This document shows positions 1-8,720 of a DNA stretch of 64,000 nt, piece by piece (the first letter of the stretch is position 1; every line of letters begins with the position of its first letter). The position numbers and the translations under genes were made by a program. The notes beneath the pieces were generated by a model, which was not told where the DNA came from, searched no databases, and worked only from the letters and a program-made list of their open reading frames with translations. The DNA lies in NCBI GenBank assembly GCA_015231615.1, contig JADGBE010000001.1:62001-126000 (forward strand), in the 5' to 3' direction. This DNA is from Desulfamplus sp. Lineage in GTDB: Bacteria > Desulfobacterota > Desulfobacteria > Desulfobacterales > Desulfobacteraceae.

Positions 1-1234
1 GTTTTTGTGAAATTCCTGTTTTGCAAATATTTTCAAGAGTCTCAAAGATGAGTTTTTCAACCTTTACAGCGTCATCTTTCCCAATCTCTTTAAGACCGCA
101 GGCAAACATTGTATCTCTCATATCTGCATCAAATCCAGAAGCATCGCTTAAAGCAGAACCAAGACCAGAATCAATAAGGCTTTTTCTTAACGGAGAGGCT
201 GAGTTGCCAAGCAAAACATGCTCTAAAACATCAAGAACCAACATCTCAAACGAATCTTTTATGTCAGAAGTGAGCCACGCCACACATGCTTGATATTTTT
301 TTTCAGGGTTTTCATCTTTTGAAAGAGGATAAGGGACTTTAACAGTTTTAGGTTCTCTCCAACGAGGCTGCGATGGCACTTCTGAATTTGGTTCAATTGC
401 TGTAAATCGGTTTAAAACCTTTGTTGTTATAACTTCAAGGTGTTTTTCAAGTGGTAAAGAGCCATAAGTATAAAAAAAGGCGTTTGAGGGGTGATAATAC
501 CTTGCATGAAACTCTTTAAGCTGGGTGTGAGTTAATGTTGGAATATCTGACGGTTCACCACCTGAATTAAAGCTGTATGTTGTGTCTGGATAGAGTGCGT
601 TCATCAAAGCTCTGCCCAATATCTGATTTGGAGAAGACATTGCACCCTTCATCTCATTGTAAACAACACCTTTGTATATAAGCTCCTCTTGACCTGACTC
701 TAAAAGTTCAAACTCTAAACGGTGTCCCTCTTGTTTAAAACTCAGCTCTTCAAGTTTTGGGAAAAATGCTGCATCAAGATAGACATCCATTAAATTATAA
801 AAATCTTTCTCATTTTGTGTGGAAAAAGGATACATAGTCCAATCTGATGCTGTTAGAGCGTTCATAAAGGTTGAGAGGCTTCGTTTGAGCATTGAAAAAA
901 ATGGGTCTCGCACATCATATTTTTCTGAACCGCAAAGAACCGTATGCTCAAGAATATGTGCAACACCAGTTGAATCTGTAGGGACAGTTCTAAAGGTTAC
1001 TCCAAAAGTATTCTCTTTATCTTCGCTTGCAAGGTGTATATGTCTTGCTTTTGTCCTAATGTGTTCTAATTGGTAGAGAGTTGACTTTATATCTTCAATA
1101 TCTTCAATTCGCAGGATTTTATAACCACAAATCTCTTCTCCTACCTCAAATCTTGTTCTATATTCTTTACCATCTTTTTTATGCTCTTTATTAATATTTT
1201 CATCTGACTTGTTACTCTGCTCTGTTGATTCCAC
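1..1234 (-). CDS. M16C family zinc metallopeptidase (PreP/Cym1-like), C-terminus cut by window edge
   Basis: Translating the minus strand from a GTG at 1234 gives an open frame that runs off the left edge, about 411 codons of a family usually near 970 residues. The inverted zinc motif HILEH lies at about residues 93-97, followed by TVLCGSEKY, which is typical of the insulinase M16C branch (presequence protease, Cym1). These enzymes degrade peptides up to a few tens of residues inside a closed chamber. A GAGG ribosome site sits seven bases upstream of the GTG and no in-frame ATG fits better. The gene begins 10 bases after the stop of the YdbH-like gene, so it is probably the last gene of the ackA operon. 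Seen: frame and motif. Inferred: peptide-degrading role. The second half of the protein, and so the closed chamber, cannot be judged here. Confidence 0.88.
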   Translation of the reverse strand, partial: MESTEQSNKSDENINKEHKKDGKEYRTRFEVGEEICGYKILRIEDIEDIKSTLYQLEHIRTKARHIHLASEDKENTFGVTFRTVPTDSTGVAHILEHTVLCGSEKYDVRDPFFSMLKRSLSTFMNALTASDWTMYPFSTQNEKDFYNLMDVYLDAAFFPKLEELSFKQEGHRLEFELLESGQEELIYKGVVYNEMKGAMSSPNQILGRALMNALYPDTTYSFNSGGEPSDIPTLTHTQLKEFHARYYHPSNAFFYTYGSLPLEKHLEVITTKVLNRFTAIEPNSEVPSQPRWREPKTVKVPYPLSKDENPEKKYQACVAWLTSDIKDSFEMLVLDVLEHVLLGNSASPLRKSLIDSGLGSALSDASGFDADMRDTMFACGLKEIGKDDAVKVEKLIFETLENICKTGISQK

Positions 1235-1244
1235 GTTTTATCCT

Positions 1245-3722
1245 CTATTTCAAAATATTGTTAAGTTCATTGCCGAACCTTAAAACCTTATTAAATGGCA
1301 TTTTCAAATTTACATCTATTTTAACTCCCTGAAAGTTGGAACCACTTTTGTCAGAATTTACCCGCACAAAACTTCCTAACTCTTTATTATATACAAAAGG
1401 TAGGGGCTTTTCAGGTTTCCCGTTTAACTCCATTTTAACTATAAGGTCATCATCTTGTGTAGTAAATCCAAGCCTTGCCCACTCATATTTATAATTTTTC
1501 AGTGCTTCTTTAGCTAAATCTAACTGATTAAATTGTTGAGTATCTTGAGGAATACCCTCTGTAAGGCTATCTGTTGCTGATAATTTTATATTGCCACCTT
1601 GACCCGGGGTTGAGTATAGAAAACCATTATCAAAAGTGATATTTCCGCCTGAAATTGATATTGGAATCCTGCCATTAAGAGTGCCATCACCCTCTGCTTT
1701 AAATGATCCAAGTTGCTCAAGAATTGAAGAGAGCTTGAGTCTGTCGCAAAAAAGACTTACATGATAATCATTTTGTTCAGAAGAGAAACGCATAGACTCT
1801 GAGATCACTTTTCCATCGCACCAATTAAAAGAGGCATTTTCAACTAAGAGAGCTGGAGAATATTTTAAATCATCTCCACCAGAGGTTGAACTCTTCACCT
1901 TGTTATTTGATCGTATTACATTAGACTCAATAGTATATCTTATCTTTGCATTTGATAGGCGTAAATCTTTAATATCAATCTTTTCAACTGTAAGAATTTG
2001 ACCAGGAAGAGGTTTTATATCAGGAATACCTTTAAAAGATATTGAACTGTTAATCCCCGTAATATTGATCTTATTTTCAGGGATTGAGAAACTGCCATTG
2101 GTTAAATTCACTTTTACATCACTTACTATTTTGTTGTTATAAAAAGCAAAATTACCATCTGATGTTAAGTTGAGGTTAAAATCAACTCCTGAGAATATAT
2201 TGTTTTTTCTATCTACATTTCCATCTCCATCTCTATTGCTATTAGATTCACCTTTATTAACGTCAGGGGTATAAATTTTTCTTATCAAATCAGGGGTTAA
2301 AGCTAATGGTGGAAGTTTATAATTTAAGTTAGCTCTCAATCCTTTATCTTTAAGCAGTTGAATCGTTGAATTAACAGGAACAGTTGCAACATCGTCAACT
2401 TTTATATTGCCGTCAAATGTCAATCTTTTCAATTTATCATTATAATTAAATGGCACTTTGCAATCTATCTTACCAAATTTTATACCTTGTTCTTTATAAG
2501 TTAAACCACCCAATAACGCTGTAAATTTCCCACCAAAAGAGGCTCCAGCTCCATTGCAATATACCTTAAAATCAGGAGCAATAAATCTTACCGCATTCTC
2601 TTTTGAACCAACCATAAAAGGTTTATCTCTCCACATCTCCTTTCCGTTTAGCAAAAGAGACCATTTATTTTTGCTGTTGTTTTCGGTGTTCATTGTAAAA
2701 TTATAAATAACACTTACAGGCGATATAATATTACTATCAAGCGAAAAAGAGCCTTTTGCTGAAATTAATGAATATGCTGTTTTATCTATATTCTTATTAT
2801 TTGAGGTAGTTTGAGGAGAGGTTTGGGAGGGTTGCAATAGATTGTTTAAATCACTTATAGCTAAATTTAACACTACATTGTTTATTTCCCCTTGAACTGG
2901 TTTTTCAATACCAATGTGGGATATTGCAACTTTCCATTTAGATATATCTTTTGACATTGAAAGTGAGATGTCACAGTTTCCTGTAAGTTTAATATCTGAT
3001 TTAGGTGATACTATTGAAAATATCTCATTTAATGATGACCACGAAATGTTGTGAAAAGTAATAAATACAGAGTTGTTGCTGATATTTGCTTCTAAAGATA
3101 TTTTCACTCTCTGCCCAAATATAATAGGAGTTAGTAAAAGATTGATTACATCAGATTTTTTATCAAGATTGCTATTTTCAATTTTACACAAAATGTTGAA
3201 TGGTAAAGTAAATAGAGTATTACCTTGGGTATCTTTGATGGACAAAACAGAATGGCTAATTTCTGTAACAGGGGGGAGAAAAGGAAATATGGCTGCAATT
3301 GCTTTAATATCTGTTTTATTCTCAGGGTTATTACTTTCAGATTCATTTGAGAAGTCAGTTAGAACAATAGATGAACCATCTAATACTCCATTTATCTCAA
3401 GACCTGAAATATTCAGACGGTTTATCTTCTTTTTCATTAACGAAGCTGGAGAATATTTACAAAACAGAGAGTCAACGGAAATTGAATCTCCTGTTGTTAT
3501 ATTACCAACTCCAATACCTGAAATACCGATGGTCTGAATATCCAAATTAAAATTTTCAAGACCTTGAATTGATGCTGTTTTTTCAATAATTAGCTGCTGT
3601 GCAATAGGAGATATAACATGAGGTAAAATTATAAAAAAAAGTGTCCCTAACAAAATTAGTATAAATAGAAATGATTTAAAGATAATCCGCATCATAGTAT
3701 GCGTTCTATTTTTTGCTAACAT
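1245..3722 (-). CDS. YdbH/AsmA-like large envelope protein
   Basis: An 825-residue protein with one N-terminal membrane segment (about residues 11-33) followed by a long beta-rich periplasmic region full of Asn, Ser and Ile. The architecture, and a C-terminal stretch with LPFVYNKELG, resemble the YdbH branch of the AsmA-like superfamily. Those proteins form hydrophobic grooves bridging inner and outer membranes and are implicated in phospholipid transport. The listed start overlaps the end of ackA by 17 bases; the Met-Met pair at residues 10-11 would reduce the overlap and put the membrane helix at the very N-terminus. It sits between acetate kinase and an M16C protease in one transcription direction. 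The family call rests on architecture and a short motif, so lipid transport is an inference. Confidence 0.62.
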   Translation of the reverse strand: MLAKNRTHTMMRIIFKSFLFILILLGTLFFIILPHVISPIAQQLIIEKTASIQGLENFNLDIQTIGISGIGVGNITTGDSISVDSLFCKYSPASLMKKKINRLNISGLEINGVLDGSSIVLTDFSNESESNNPENKTDIKAIAAIFPFLPPVTEISHSVLSIKDTQGNTLFTLPFNILCKIENSNLDKKSDVINLLLTPIIFGQRVKISLEANISNNSVFITFHNISWSSLNEIFSIVSPKSDIKLTGNCDISLSMSKDISKWKVAISHIGIEKPVQGEINNVVLNLAISDLNNLLQPSQTSPQTTSNNKNIDKTAYSLISAKGSFSLDSNIISPVSVIYNFTMNTENNSKNKWSLLLNGKEMWRDKPFMVGSKENAVRFIAPDFKVYCNGAGASFGGKFTALLGGLTYKEQGIKFGKIDCKVPFNYNDKLKRLTFDGNIKVDDVATVPVNSTIQLLKDKGLRANLNYKLPPLALTPDLIRKIYTPDVNKGESNSNRDGDGNVDRKNNIFSGVDFNLNLTSDGNFAFYNNKIVSDVKVNLTNGSFSIPENKINITGINSSISFKGIPDIKPLPGQILTVEKIDIKDLRLSNAKIRYTIESNVIRSNNKVKSSTSGGDDLKYSPALLVENASFNWCDGKVISESMRFSSEQNDYHVSLFCDRLKLSSILEQLGSFKAEGDGTLNGRIPISISGGNITFDNGFLYSTPGQGGNIKLSATDSLTEGIPQDTQQFNQLDLAKEALKNYKYEWARLGFTTQDDDLIVKMELNGKPEKPLPFVYNKELGSFVRVNSDKSGSNFQGVKIDVNLKMPFNKVLRFGNELNNILK

Positions 3723-5130
3723 AGTTATTCACCAAAACATTCACAACTTCACGAGCAATTTGAAGTTCCTCATTTGTTGGAATAATCCATATTTCTACTG
3801 CACTGTTATCTGAGTGAATAGGTCTTGGGTCAGATGAATTTTCATTATTTCTCTCAAGATCAAGCTCAACTCCAAGCCCTTTTAAATTAGAGCAGATCAT
3901 CTCTCTTGTAAGATTGTCATTTTCACCAATCCCAGCAGTAAAGACAATAGCGTCAACATGACCAAGAACTGCAAAATATGCTCCAATATACTTTTTAACC
4001 TGATATGCAAACATCTCTAAGGCAAGTTTTGCCCTCTCGTCTCCTGATTTTATTGCAGCATGAATATCTCTCATATCATTTAAGCCGCAGATTCCTTTTA
4101 AGCCACTTTTTTTATTAAAAATATTATCAAGCTCTTGGGCATTAAAACCTGTATATTCTATGAGATATTTTTGAATCGCTGGATCAATATCGCCTGTTCT
4201 TGTTCCCATCATAACACCTGCAAGCGGTGTCATTCCCATTGAAGTATCAACACATTTGCCTTTTTCTATCGCACAAATTGAACAACCATTACCAAGATGC
4301 ACGGTAATCAGGTTTAAATTATCAATCTTGCATTGACATAAAGATTGAGGAGTATCGGCTTCTTCTTCAGATAATTTTTGTTTTCTATCTCTATTGATAT
4401 TTATTTGTTTTTTATCTCTATTTATAAGTTCTGTTACTGTATTAGCAACAAATTTATGCGATGTGCCATGAAACCCATAGCGTCTAACTTTAAATTTTTC
4501 ATAAAACTCATAAGGCAAGGCATACATAAATGCTTTTTGTGGAATTGTATGGTGAAACTCTGTGTCAAATACTGCAATATTTGGAATTGATGGAAATAGA
4601 GATTCAGCAACCTCAATTCCTGTAAGATTTGGTGGATTGTGTAAAGGTGCAAGCGGAAAGTTATCACGGATTGCCTGTTTAACAGCATCATTGATAAGAA
4701 TTGATGATTTGAAATTTTCGCCGCCTTGCACAACACGATGACCAATTGCGTCAATCTCATCAATGGTCTTTATAACTCCTGAACCAGAATTATTGTCAGT
4801 TAGCATACCAGCAGCAAGATGCAAAGCAAGTGCATGGTCATGTATCTCTTGCTCTTTTACAAATTTAAGATTCTCTTTATTTTGGGCAATATCTTTATTT
4901 GGGTTTTCATTGATATTTTGTGAGAAAAGTTTTTTATGAGTGATTTTACCAAGCGGTTCACCGATTCTTTCAACTACACCTGATGCCATAACAATATATT
5001 TTTCTTGGATATTAAGATTTTTAACAGCGTTAATATCCTCAGTATCAACATCATTGTTAGAGTTGTTAAGCATATTGATAAGCTGATATTTTAAAGATGA
5101 GCTGCCGGCATTAATAATTAAAACGATCAT
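3706..5130 (-). CDS. ackA: Acetate kinase
   Basis: Interconverts acetyl phosphate plus ADP and acetate plus ATP in the cytoplasm. The N-terminal NAGSSSLKYQL nucleotide-site strand, GFHGTSH, the HLGNGCS loop and AGIGEN are all present and in order. At 474 residues it is longer than the usual 395-405. The excess lies in an Asn/Asp-rich insert at about residues 24-40, a second at 80-90, and a charged Lys/Arg/Asn insert at about residues 237-265 between GFHGTSH and the HLGNG strand. The ATG at 5130 has a GGGGAT ribosome site. No phosphotransacetylase gene is adjacent. The enzyme could make ATP from acetyl phosphate or activate acetate, and the window does not show which. Confidence 0.95.
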   Translation of the reverse strand: MIVLIINAGSSSLKYQLINMLNNSNNDVDTEDINAVKNLNIQEKYIVMASGVVERIGEPLGKITHKKLFSQNINENPNKDIAQNKENLKFVKEQEIHDHALALHLAAGMLTDNNSGSGVIKTIDEIDAIGHRVVQGGENFKSSILINDAVKQAIRDNFPLAPLHNPPNLTGIEVAESLFPSIPNIAVFDTEFHHTIPQKAFMYALPYEFYEKFKVRRYGFHGTSHKFVANTVTELINRDKKQININRDRKQKLSEEEADTPQSLCQCKIDNLNLITVHLGNGCSICAIEKGKCVDTSMGMTPLAGVMMGTRTGDIDPAIQKYLIEYTGFNAQELDNIFNKKSGLKGICGLNDMRDIHAAIKSGDERAKLALEMFAYQVKKYIGAYFAVLGHVDAIVFTAGIGENDNLTREMICSNLKGLGVELDLERNNENSSDPRPIHSDNSAVEIWIIPTNEELQIAREVVNVLVNNYVSKK

Positions 5131-5179
5131 GGATGATCCCCGAAATATTGTTTTGTAAATTTATTTAGACGCCTAAAAA

Positions 5180-5210
5180 GATTTGACAACTTTTTGAAAG
5201 TTGTCAAATC
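5180..5210. repeat. 31-bp palindrome, copy 1 of a four-copy family
   Basis: A nearly perfect inverted repeat with arms GATTTGACAACTTT and AAAGTTGTCAAATC. On the minus strand it is followed by TTTTTA, so here it can act as the intrinsic terminator of ahbD. The same arms recur at 14344, 31262 and 37273. Confidence 0.85.
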
Positions 5211-5261
5211 TACAAAATATCAATTTGTGAATTATTTAAACTATAAAAAAAGAATTTTATA

Positions 5262-6470
5262 TCATTGAATTTGTCTTGGCATATATGTGCAAAGCGGTTC
5301 TTCAGCCATGTAGCTGCCAGTTGCTTCGTAAGCTCTTGCTCTGCAACCTCCGCACACTTTACGGTATTCGCAAATACCGCATTTGCCATCAAGAGCATTA
5401 AAATCTCTAAGTTTATTAAATACTTCTGAATTTTCCCAAACATCTTTAAATGTGGATTTAGTTATGTCGCCGCATTTAACATCTAAAAATCCACAAGTTT
5501 GGACTTCTCCAATATGAGAGATAAAACAAAAGCCTGTTCCAGCAAGGCAGCCGCGCGTTACAGCATCAAGTCCATGACTTTCAAAGGTAACTTTTTTGCC
5601 TTCATCTTTTGCACGTTGTCTCAATATTCTGTAGTAATGTGGGGCACAGGTAGCTTTAAGTTGAAGTGATGTTTTTTCTCTCTGGTCGTAAAACCAGTTT
5701 AATGTCTTTTCATATTCAGCCGCATCAATCGCCTGATCTACAATATATTTGCCTCTTCCTGTAGGAACAAGAAGAAATATATGGTGAGCAACTGCCCCAA
5801 GCGATTCAGCAAGAGATAGAATTTTTGGAATCTCATCTAAATTTGTCTTAGTTATTGTTGTGTTTATCTGAAACTCAATTCCAGCCTCTTTAGCAAGTCT
5901 GATACCGTTTAACGCTCCGTCAAACGCCCCATCAACACCTCTGAATTTGTCATGGCTCTCTTTTGTTGAACCGTCTAAACTTACACTTATCCTTTTGATG
6001 CCAGATACTTTCATCTTTTTGGCAACTTCTTGAGTAATCATAGTGCCATTTGGTGCCATAACCATTCTAAGTCCAATTTTTGTTCCGTATTCTGCAATCT
6101 CAAAAATATCTGGTCTTAAAAGAGGTTCACCACCTGTAAGAATAATAATAGGTTGCCCAACCTCTCTTATCTGATCCATAAGTGTCATGGCAGATTTAGT
6201 ATTTAGCTCATTTTCATAAATATGATTTTCGGCAGCAGCACGGCAATGGACGCATGAGAGGTTGCAGCGTCTTGTGGTTTCCCATGCAACTAACCTGATG
6301 GTTGGCGTTGTGCCAGTTCCAGTATCACCATGTCCAGAGGCTTCGTGAGCATGTTTATATCCGTCAGAACCGTGTCCATGACCATGGGAAGAATTTAATT
6401 GATTATTAGGATTACCATAAGGAGAATGTTTTTTTCCGTCATGGTTGGCATCATGGGAAGAGTGCATCAC
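5262..6470 (-). CDS. ahbD: Heme b synthase AhbD (radical SAM/SPASM)
   Basis: Catalyses the last step of the siroheme-dependent route: oxidative decarboxylation of two propionates of Fe-coproporphyrin III to vinyls, giving heme b. The radical SAM cluster motif CNLSCVHC follows the AWETTRRC strand, and a C-terminal SPASM-type cluster motif CGICEYRKVCGGCRARAYE precedes a final Cys. The HCRAAAEN context fits AhbD rather than AhbC. The first 55 residues form an unusual tail with ten His, including HGHGHG. GTG at 6470 and ATG at 6467 are both possible starts; AAGGAG lies eight bases before the GTG. The start overlaps the hemB stop, indicating translational coupling. The AhbC/AhbD assignment rests on motif recall and on the pairing with hemB. 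Confidence 0.88.
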   Translation of the reverse strand: MMHSSHDANHDGKKHSPYGNPNNQLNSSHGHGHGSDGYKHAHEASGHGDTGTGTTPTIRLVAWETTRRCNLSCVHCRAAAENHIYENELNTKSAMTLMDQIREVGQPIIILTGGEPLLRPDIFEIAEYGTKIGLRMVMAPNGTMITQEVAKKMKVSGIKRISVSLDGSTKESHDKFRGVDGAFDGALNGIRLAKEAGIEFQINTTITKTNLDEIPKILSLAESLGAVAHHIFLLVPTGRGKYIVDQAIDAAEYEKTLNWFYDQREKTSLQLKATCAPHYYRILRQRAKDEGKKVTFESHGLDAVTRGCLAGTGFCFISHIGEVQTCGFLDVKCGDITKSTFKDVWENSEVFNKLRDFNALDGKCGICEYRKVCGGCRARAYEATGSYMAEEPLCTYMPRQIQ

Positions 6471-7441
6471 TTGTTAAGCTCCTTTGCAGCTTCCAAAGCA
6501 AAATAGGTCAAGATAATATCTGCCCCTGCACGCTTAATTGAAAGCAGTGTCTCCATCATAACCTTTTTACCATCAACCCAGCCATTAAGTTCAGCAGCTT
6601 TTATCATGGCATACTCACCACTTACACTGTATGCAGCTATTGGAAGATCGATCTCATCTTTTAAACGATGGATTATGTCAAGGTATGACAACGCTGGTTT
6701 TACCATAATTATATCAGCACCCTCTTCAATATCCATTGTAGCTTCTCTTATTGCTTCAAGAGAGTTTGCAGGATCCATCTGATATGAACGGCGGTCTCCA
6801 AATTGAGGGGCAGAATCAGCCGCCTGCCTAAATGGACCATAAAAAGCAGATGCGTATTTAACTGCATAGGACATAATCGGAATTCCAGAAAATCCCTCTT
6901 CATCAAGAGTTTCGCGAATCTCACCAACGCGTCCGTCCATCATATCAGAAGGGGCAACCATATCAGCACCAGCTTTTGCATGAGATAGAGCTGTCTTTGC
7001 AATAAGCTCAAGAGAGGCATCATTATCAATTTTTCCCTTTTCAACCATACCGCAATGACCATGATCAGTGTATTGGCATAAACAGACATCAGTTATAATC
7101 GCCATTTCAGGAACAGCATTTTTAACAGATTTGATGGCTTTTTGAACAATACCGTCAGAAGCGTAGGCTCTTGTGGCAAGAGGGTCTTTTTTGTTAGGTA
7201 GTCCAAAGAGCATAATGGCTGGAATACCAGCATCTTGAGCCTCTTTAACAGTTTTAACAAGATTGTCGCATGTTAATTGAAATTGTCCCGGCATTGATGG
7301 AATGGGGTTCTTGATTCCTTTTCCCTCAATTGCAAATAGTGGAAATACTAAATCATTAACTGTAAGTGTGGTCTCACGAATCATTTTTCTAAAGGCTTCT
7401 TTTTCTCTTAATCGTCTGGCTCTGAAATCTGGAAACAGCAT
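6467..7441 (-). CDS. hemB: Delta-aminolevulinic acid dehydratase (porphobilinogen synthase)
   Basis: Condenses two 5-aminolevulinate molecules to porphobilinogen. Visible are the PDFRARRLR start, the three-Cys zinc site in DVCLCQYTDHGHCG, the VAPSDMMDGRVGEIR loop, and the two Schiff-base lysines in YAVKYASAFYGPFR and MVKPALSYLD. I chose the ATG at 7441 (324 residues, normal size) with AAGGAT upstream. A TTG at 7519 would add 26 residues not typical of the family. The gene lies between the two radical SAM heme genes, an arrangement also known from sulfate reducers. The cysteine site marks it as the zinc-dependent type. Confidence 0.96.
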   Translation of the reverse strand: MLFPDFRARRLREKEAFRKMIRETTLTVNDLVFPLFAIEGKGIKNPIPSMPGQFQLTCDNLVKTVKEAQDAGIPAIMLFGLPNKKDPLATRAYASDGIVQKAIKSVKNAVPEMAIITDVCLCQYTDHGHCGMVEKGKIDNDASLELIAKTALSHAKAGADMVAPSDMMDGRVGEIRETLDEEGFSGIPIMSYAVKYASAFYGPFRQAADSAPQFGDRRSYQMDPANSLEAIREATMDIEEGADIIMVKPALSYLDIIHRLKDEIDLPIAAYSVSGEYAMIKAAELNGWVDGKKVMMETLLSIKRAGADIILTYFALEAAKELNK

Positions 7442-7538
7442 ATTGTTTGTATCCTTATATTTACTTAGTATATTATTTATTTGTAGCTTAGCGGCTGTTT
7501 TTAGGCTAATCGCTTCCAATTCTTGTTTAAAGATTTCA

Positions 7539-8720
7539 TTAAGGCTTTATCTCATCATCTGTCAAATAGCACGCAGGATCATGATCCCAAGGATCGCCTT
7601 TTATCGACTCTGCCCTTGCTCTGAAATTTCCGCCACATACAGCAAGCCATTTGCAAGTTGCACACCTTCCCTTTACATAACTCTTTTTATCTTTTAATTT
7701 CATCAAAAATTCGTTTGTGGCATCTGTCCATATTTCTGAAAAAGGTCTCTCTTTAACATTGCCAAGAATCTTTTCTCTCCAGAACTGGTCGGGGTGAACA
7801 TCTCCATTCCAACTTATGCAACCAAATCCTCTGCCAGAGTTGTTGCCCTCGTTCATTTGAAGAAGCTCTAAAACCTCCGCTGCTCTTATCGGGTCTTCAT
7901 TGAGAAGTTTTAAATAGAGATAAGGACCATCAGCATGATTATCTACAGTCAAAATCTCTTTAGGCAGATTTCTGTCATGCAAATCTCTTGTCCGTGCCAT
8001 GATAAGATCAAGAGCTTTGCGGGTCTCGTGGTGAGATAAATCCTCATTTGCGATTGCAGAGCCTCTTCCTGAATAGACAAGATGGTAAAAACAAGCTCTT
8101 GGAATCTCTTTTTCTTCTAAAAGATCAAATATTCCGGGTATTTCATGCACATTTCTTTTATTAACGGTAAACCTTAAACCAACCTTGATTCCAGCCTCCT
8201 GACAATTGCGAATTCCTTGAAGAGCCTTTTGAAATGAACCTTTGACACCACGAAATTTGTCGTGAGTCTCTTCAAGTCCATCTAAACTTATTCCAACATA
8301 AGAAAGCCCAATATCTTTAAGAATTTTTGCCTTCTCTTTGGTGATTAAAGTGCCATTAGTTGATATAACTGCTCTCATTCCCTTTTTAACAGCATACTCA
8401 GCATATTCAGCAAGACGTGGGTGAACAAGCGGCTCTCCACCTGAAAATAGAAGAACAGGCACGCCAAATTGAGCAAGATCATCAATCATAGAAAGGCTTT
8501 GTTCATGGTTTAGCTCGTTATCGTAGGATATATCTTCAGATTGTGCGTAGCAATGGACACACCTTAAATTACAGCGTCTTGTCATGTTCCAAACCACTAC
8601 TGGTTTTTTGTCAGAGGAGAATTGAAGCAGGTGAGATGGAAGTTTGCCAGAGTGGCGTGAATAACGTAAGGTGTCAGATGGTTCAACTGTTGAACAGTAT
8701 AATTTTGAAATTCCAATCAT
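7539..8720 (-). CDS. ahbC: 12,18-didecarboxysiroheme deacetylase AhbC (radical SAM)
   Basis: Removes the two acetate side chains of didecarboxysiroheme to give Fe-coproporphyrin III, feeding AhbD. The protein has the NirJ/AhbC-type opening WNMTRRCNLRCVHCYA with the CxxxCxxC cluster ligands. A C-terminal auxiliary-cluster region contains CISWNGDVHPDQF and CATCKWLAVCGG. Its ATG overlaps the stop of the upstream ClpX-like gene by one base (TAATG), so the two are translationally coupled. The downstream partners are hemB and ahbD. AhbA/B and siroheme synthase genes are not in the window. NirJ of heme d1 synthesis is the main alternative, but the pairing with AhbD favours AhbC. Confidence 0.88.
   Translation of the reverse strand: MIGISKLYCSTVEPSDTLRYSRHSGKLPSHLLQFSSDKKPVVVWNMTRRCNLRCVHCYAQSEDISYDNELNHEQSLSMIDDLAQFGVPVLLFSGGEPLVHPRLAEYAEYAVKKGMRAVISTNGTLITKEKAKILKDIGLSYVGISLDGLEETHDKFRGVKGSFQKALQGIRNCQEAGIKVGLRFTVNKRNVHEIPGIFDLLEEKEIPRACFYHLVYSGRGSAIANEDLSHHETRKALDLIMARTRDLHDRNLPKEILTVDNHADGPYLYLKLLNEDPIRAAEVLELLQMNEGNNSGRGFGCISWNGDVHPDQFWREKILGNVKERPFSEIWTDATNEFLMKLKDKKSYVKGRCATCKWLAVCGGNFRARAESIKGDPWDHDPACYLTDDEIKP

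Noticed and set aside
3073-3537. Long plus-strand frame (154 codons) inside the YdbH-like gene
   Set aside because: It lies wholly antisense within an intact longer gene, has no ribosome site or recognisable domain, and mirrors the codon bias of the real gene.
7442-7519. TTG start at 7519 for hemB
   Set aside because: It adds 26 atypical residues and lacks a clear ribosome site; the ATG at 7441 gives the normal family length.
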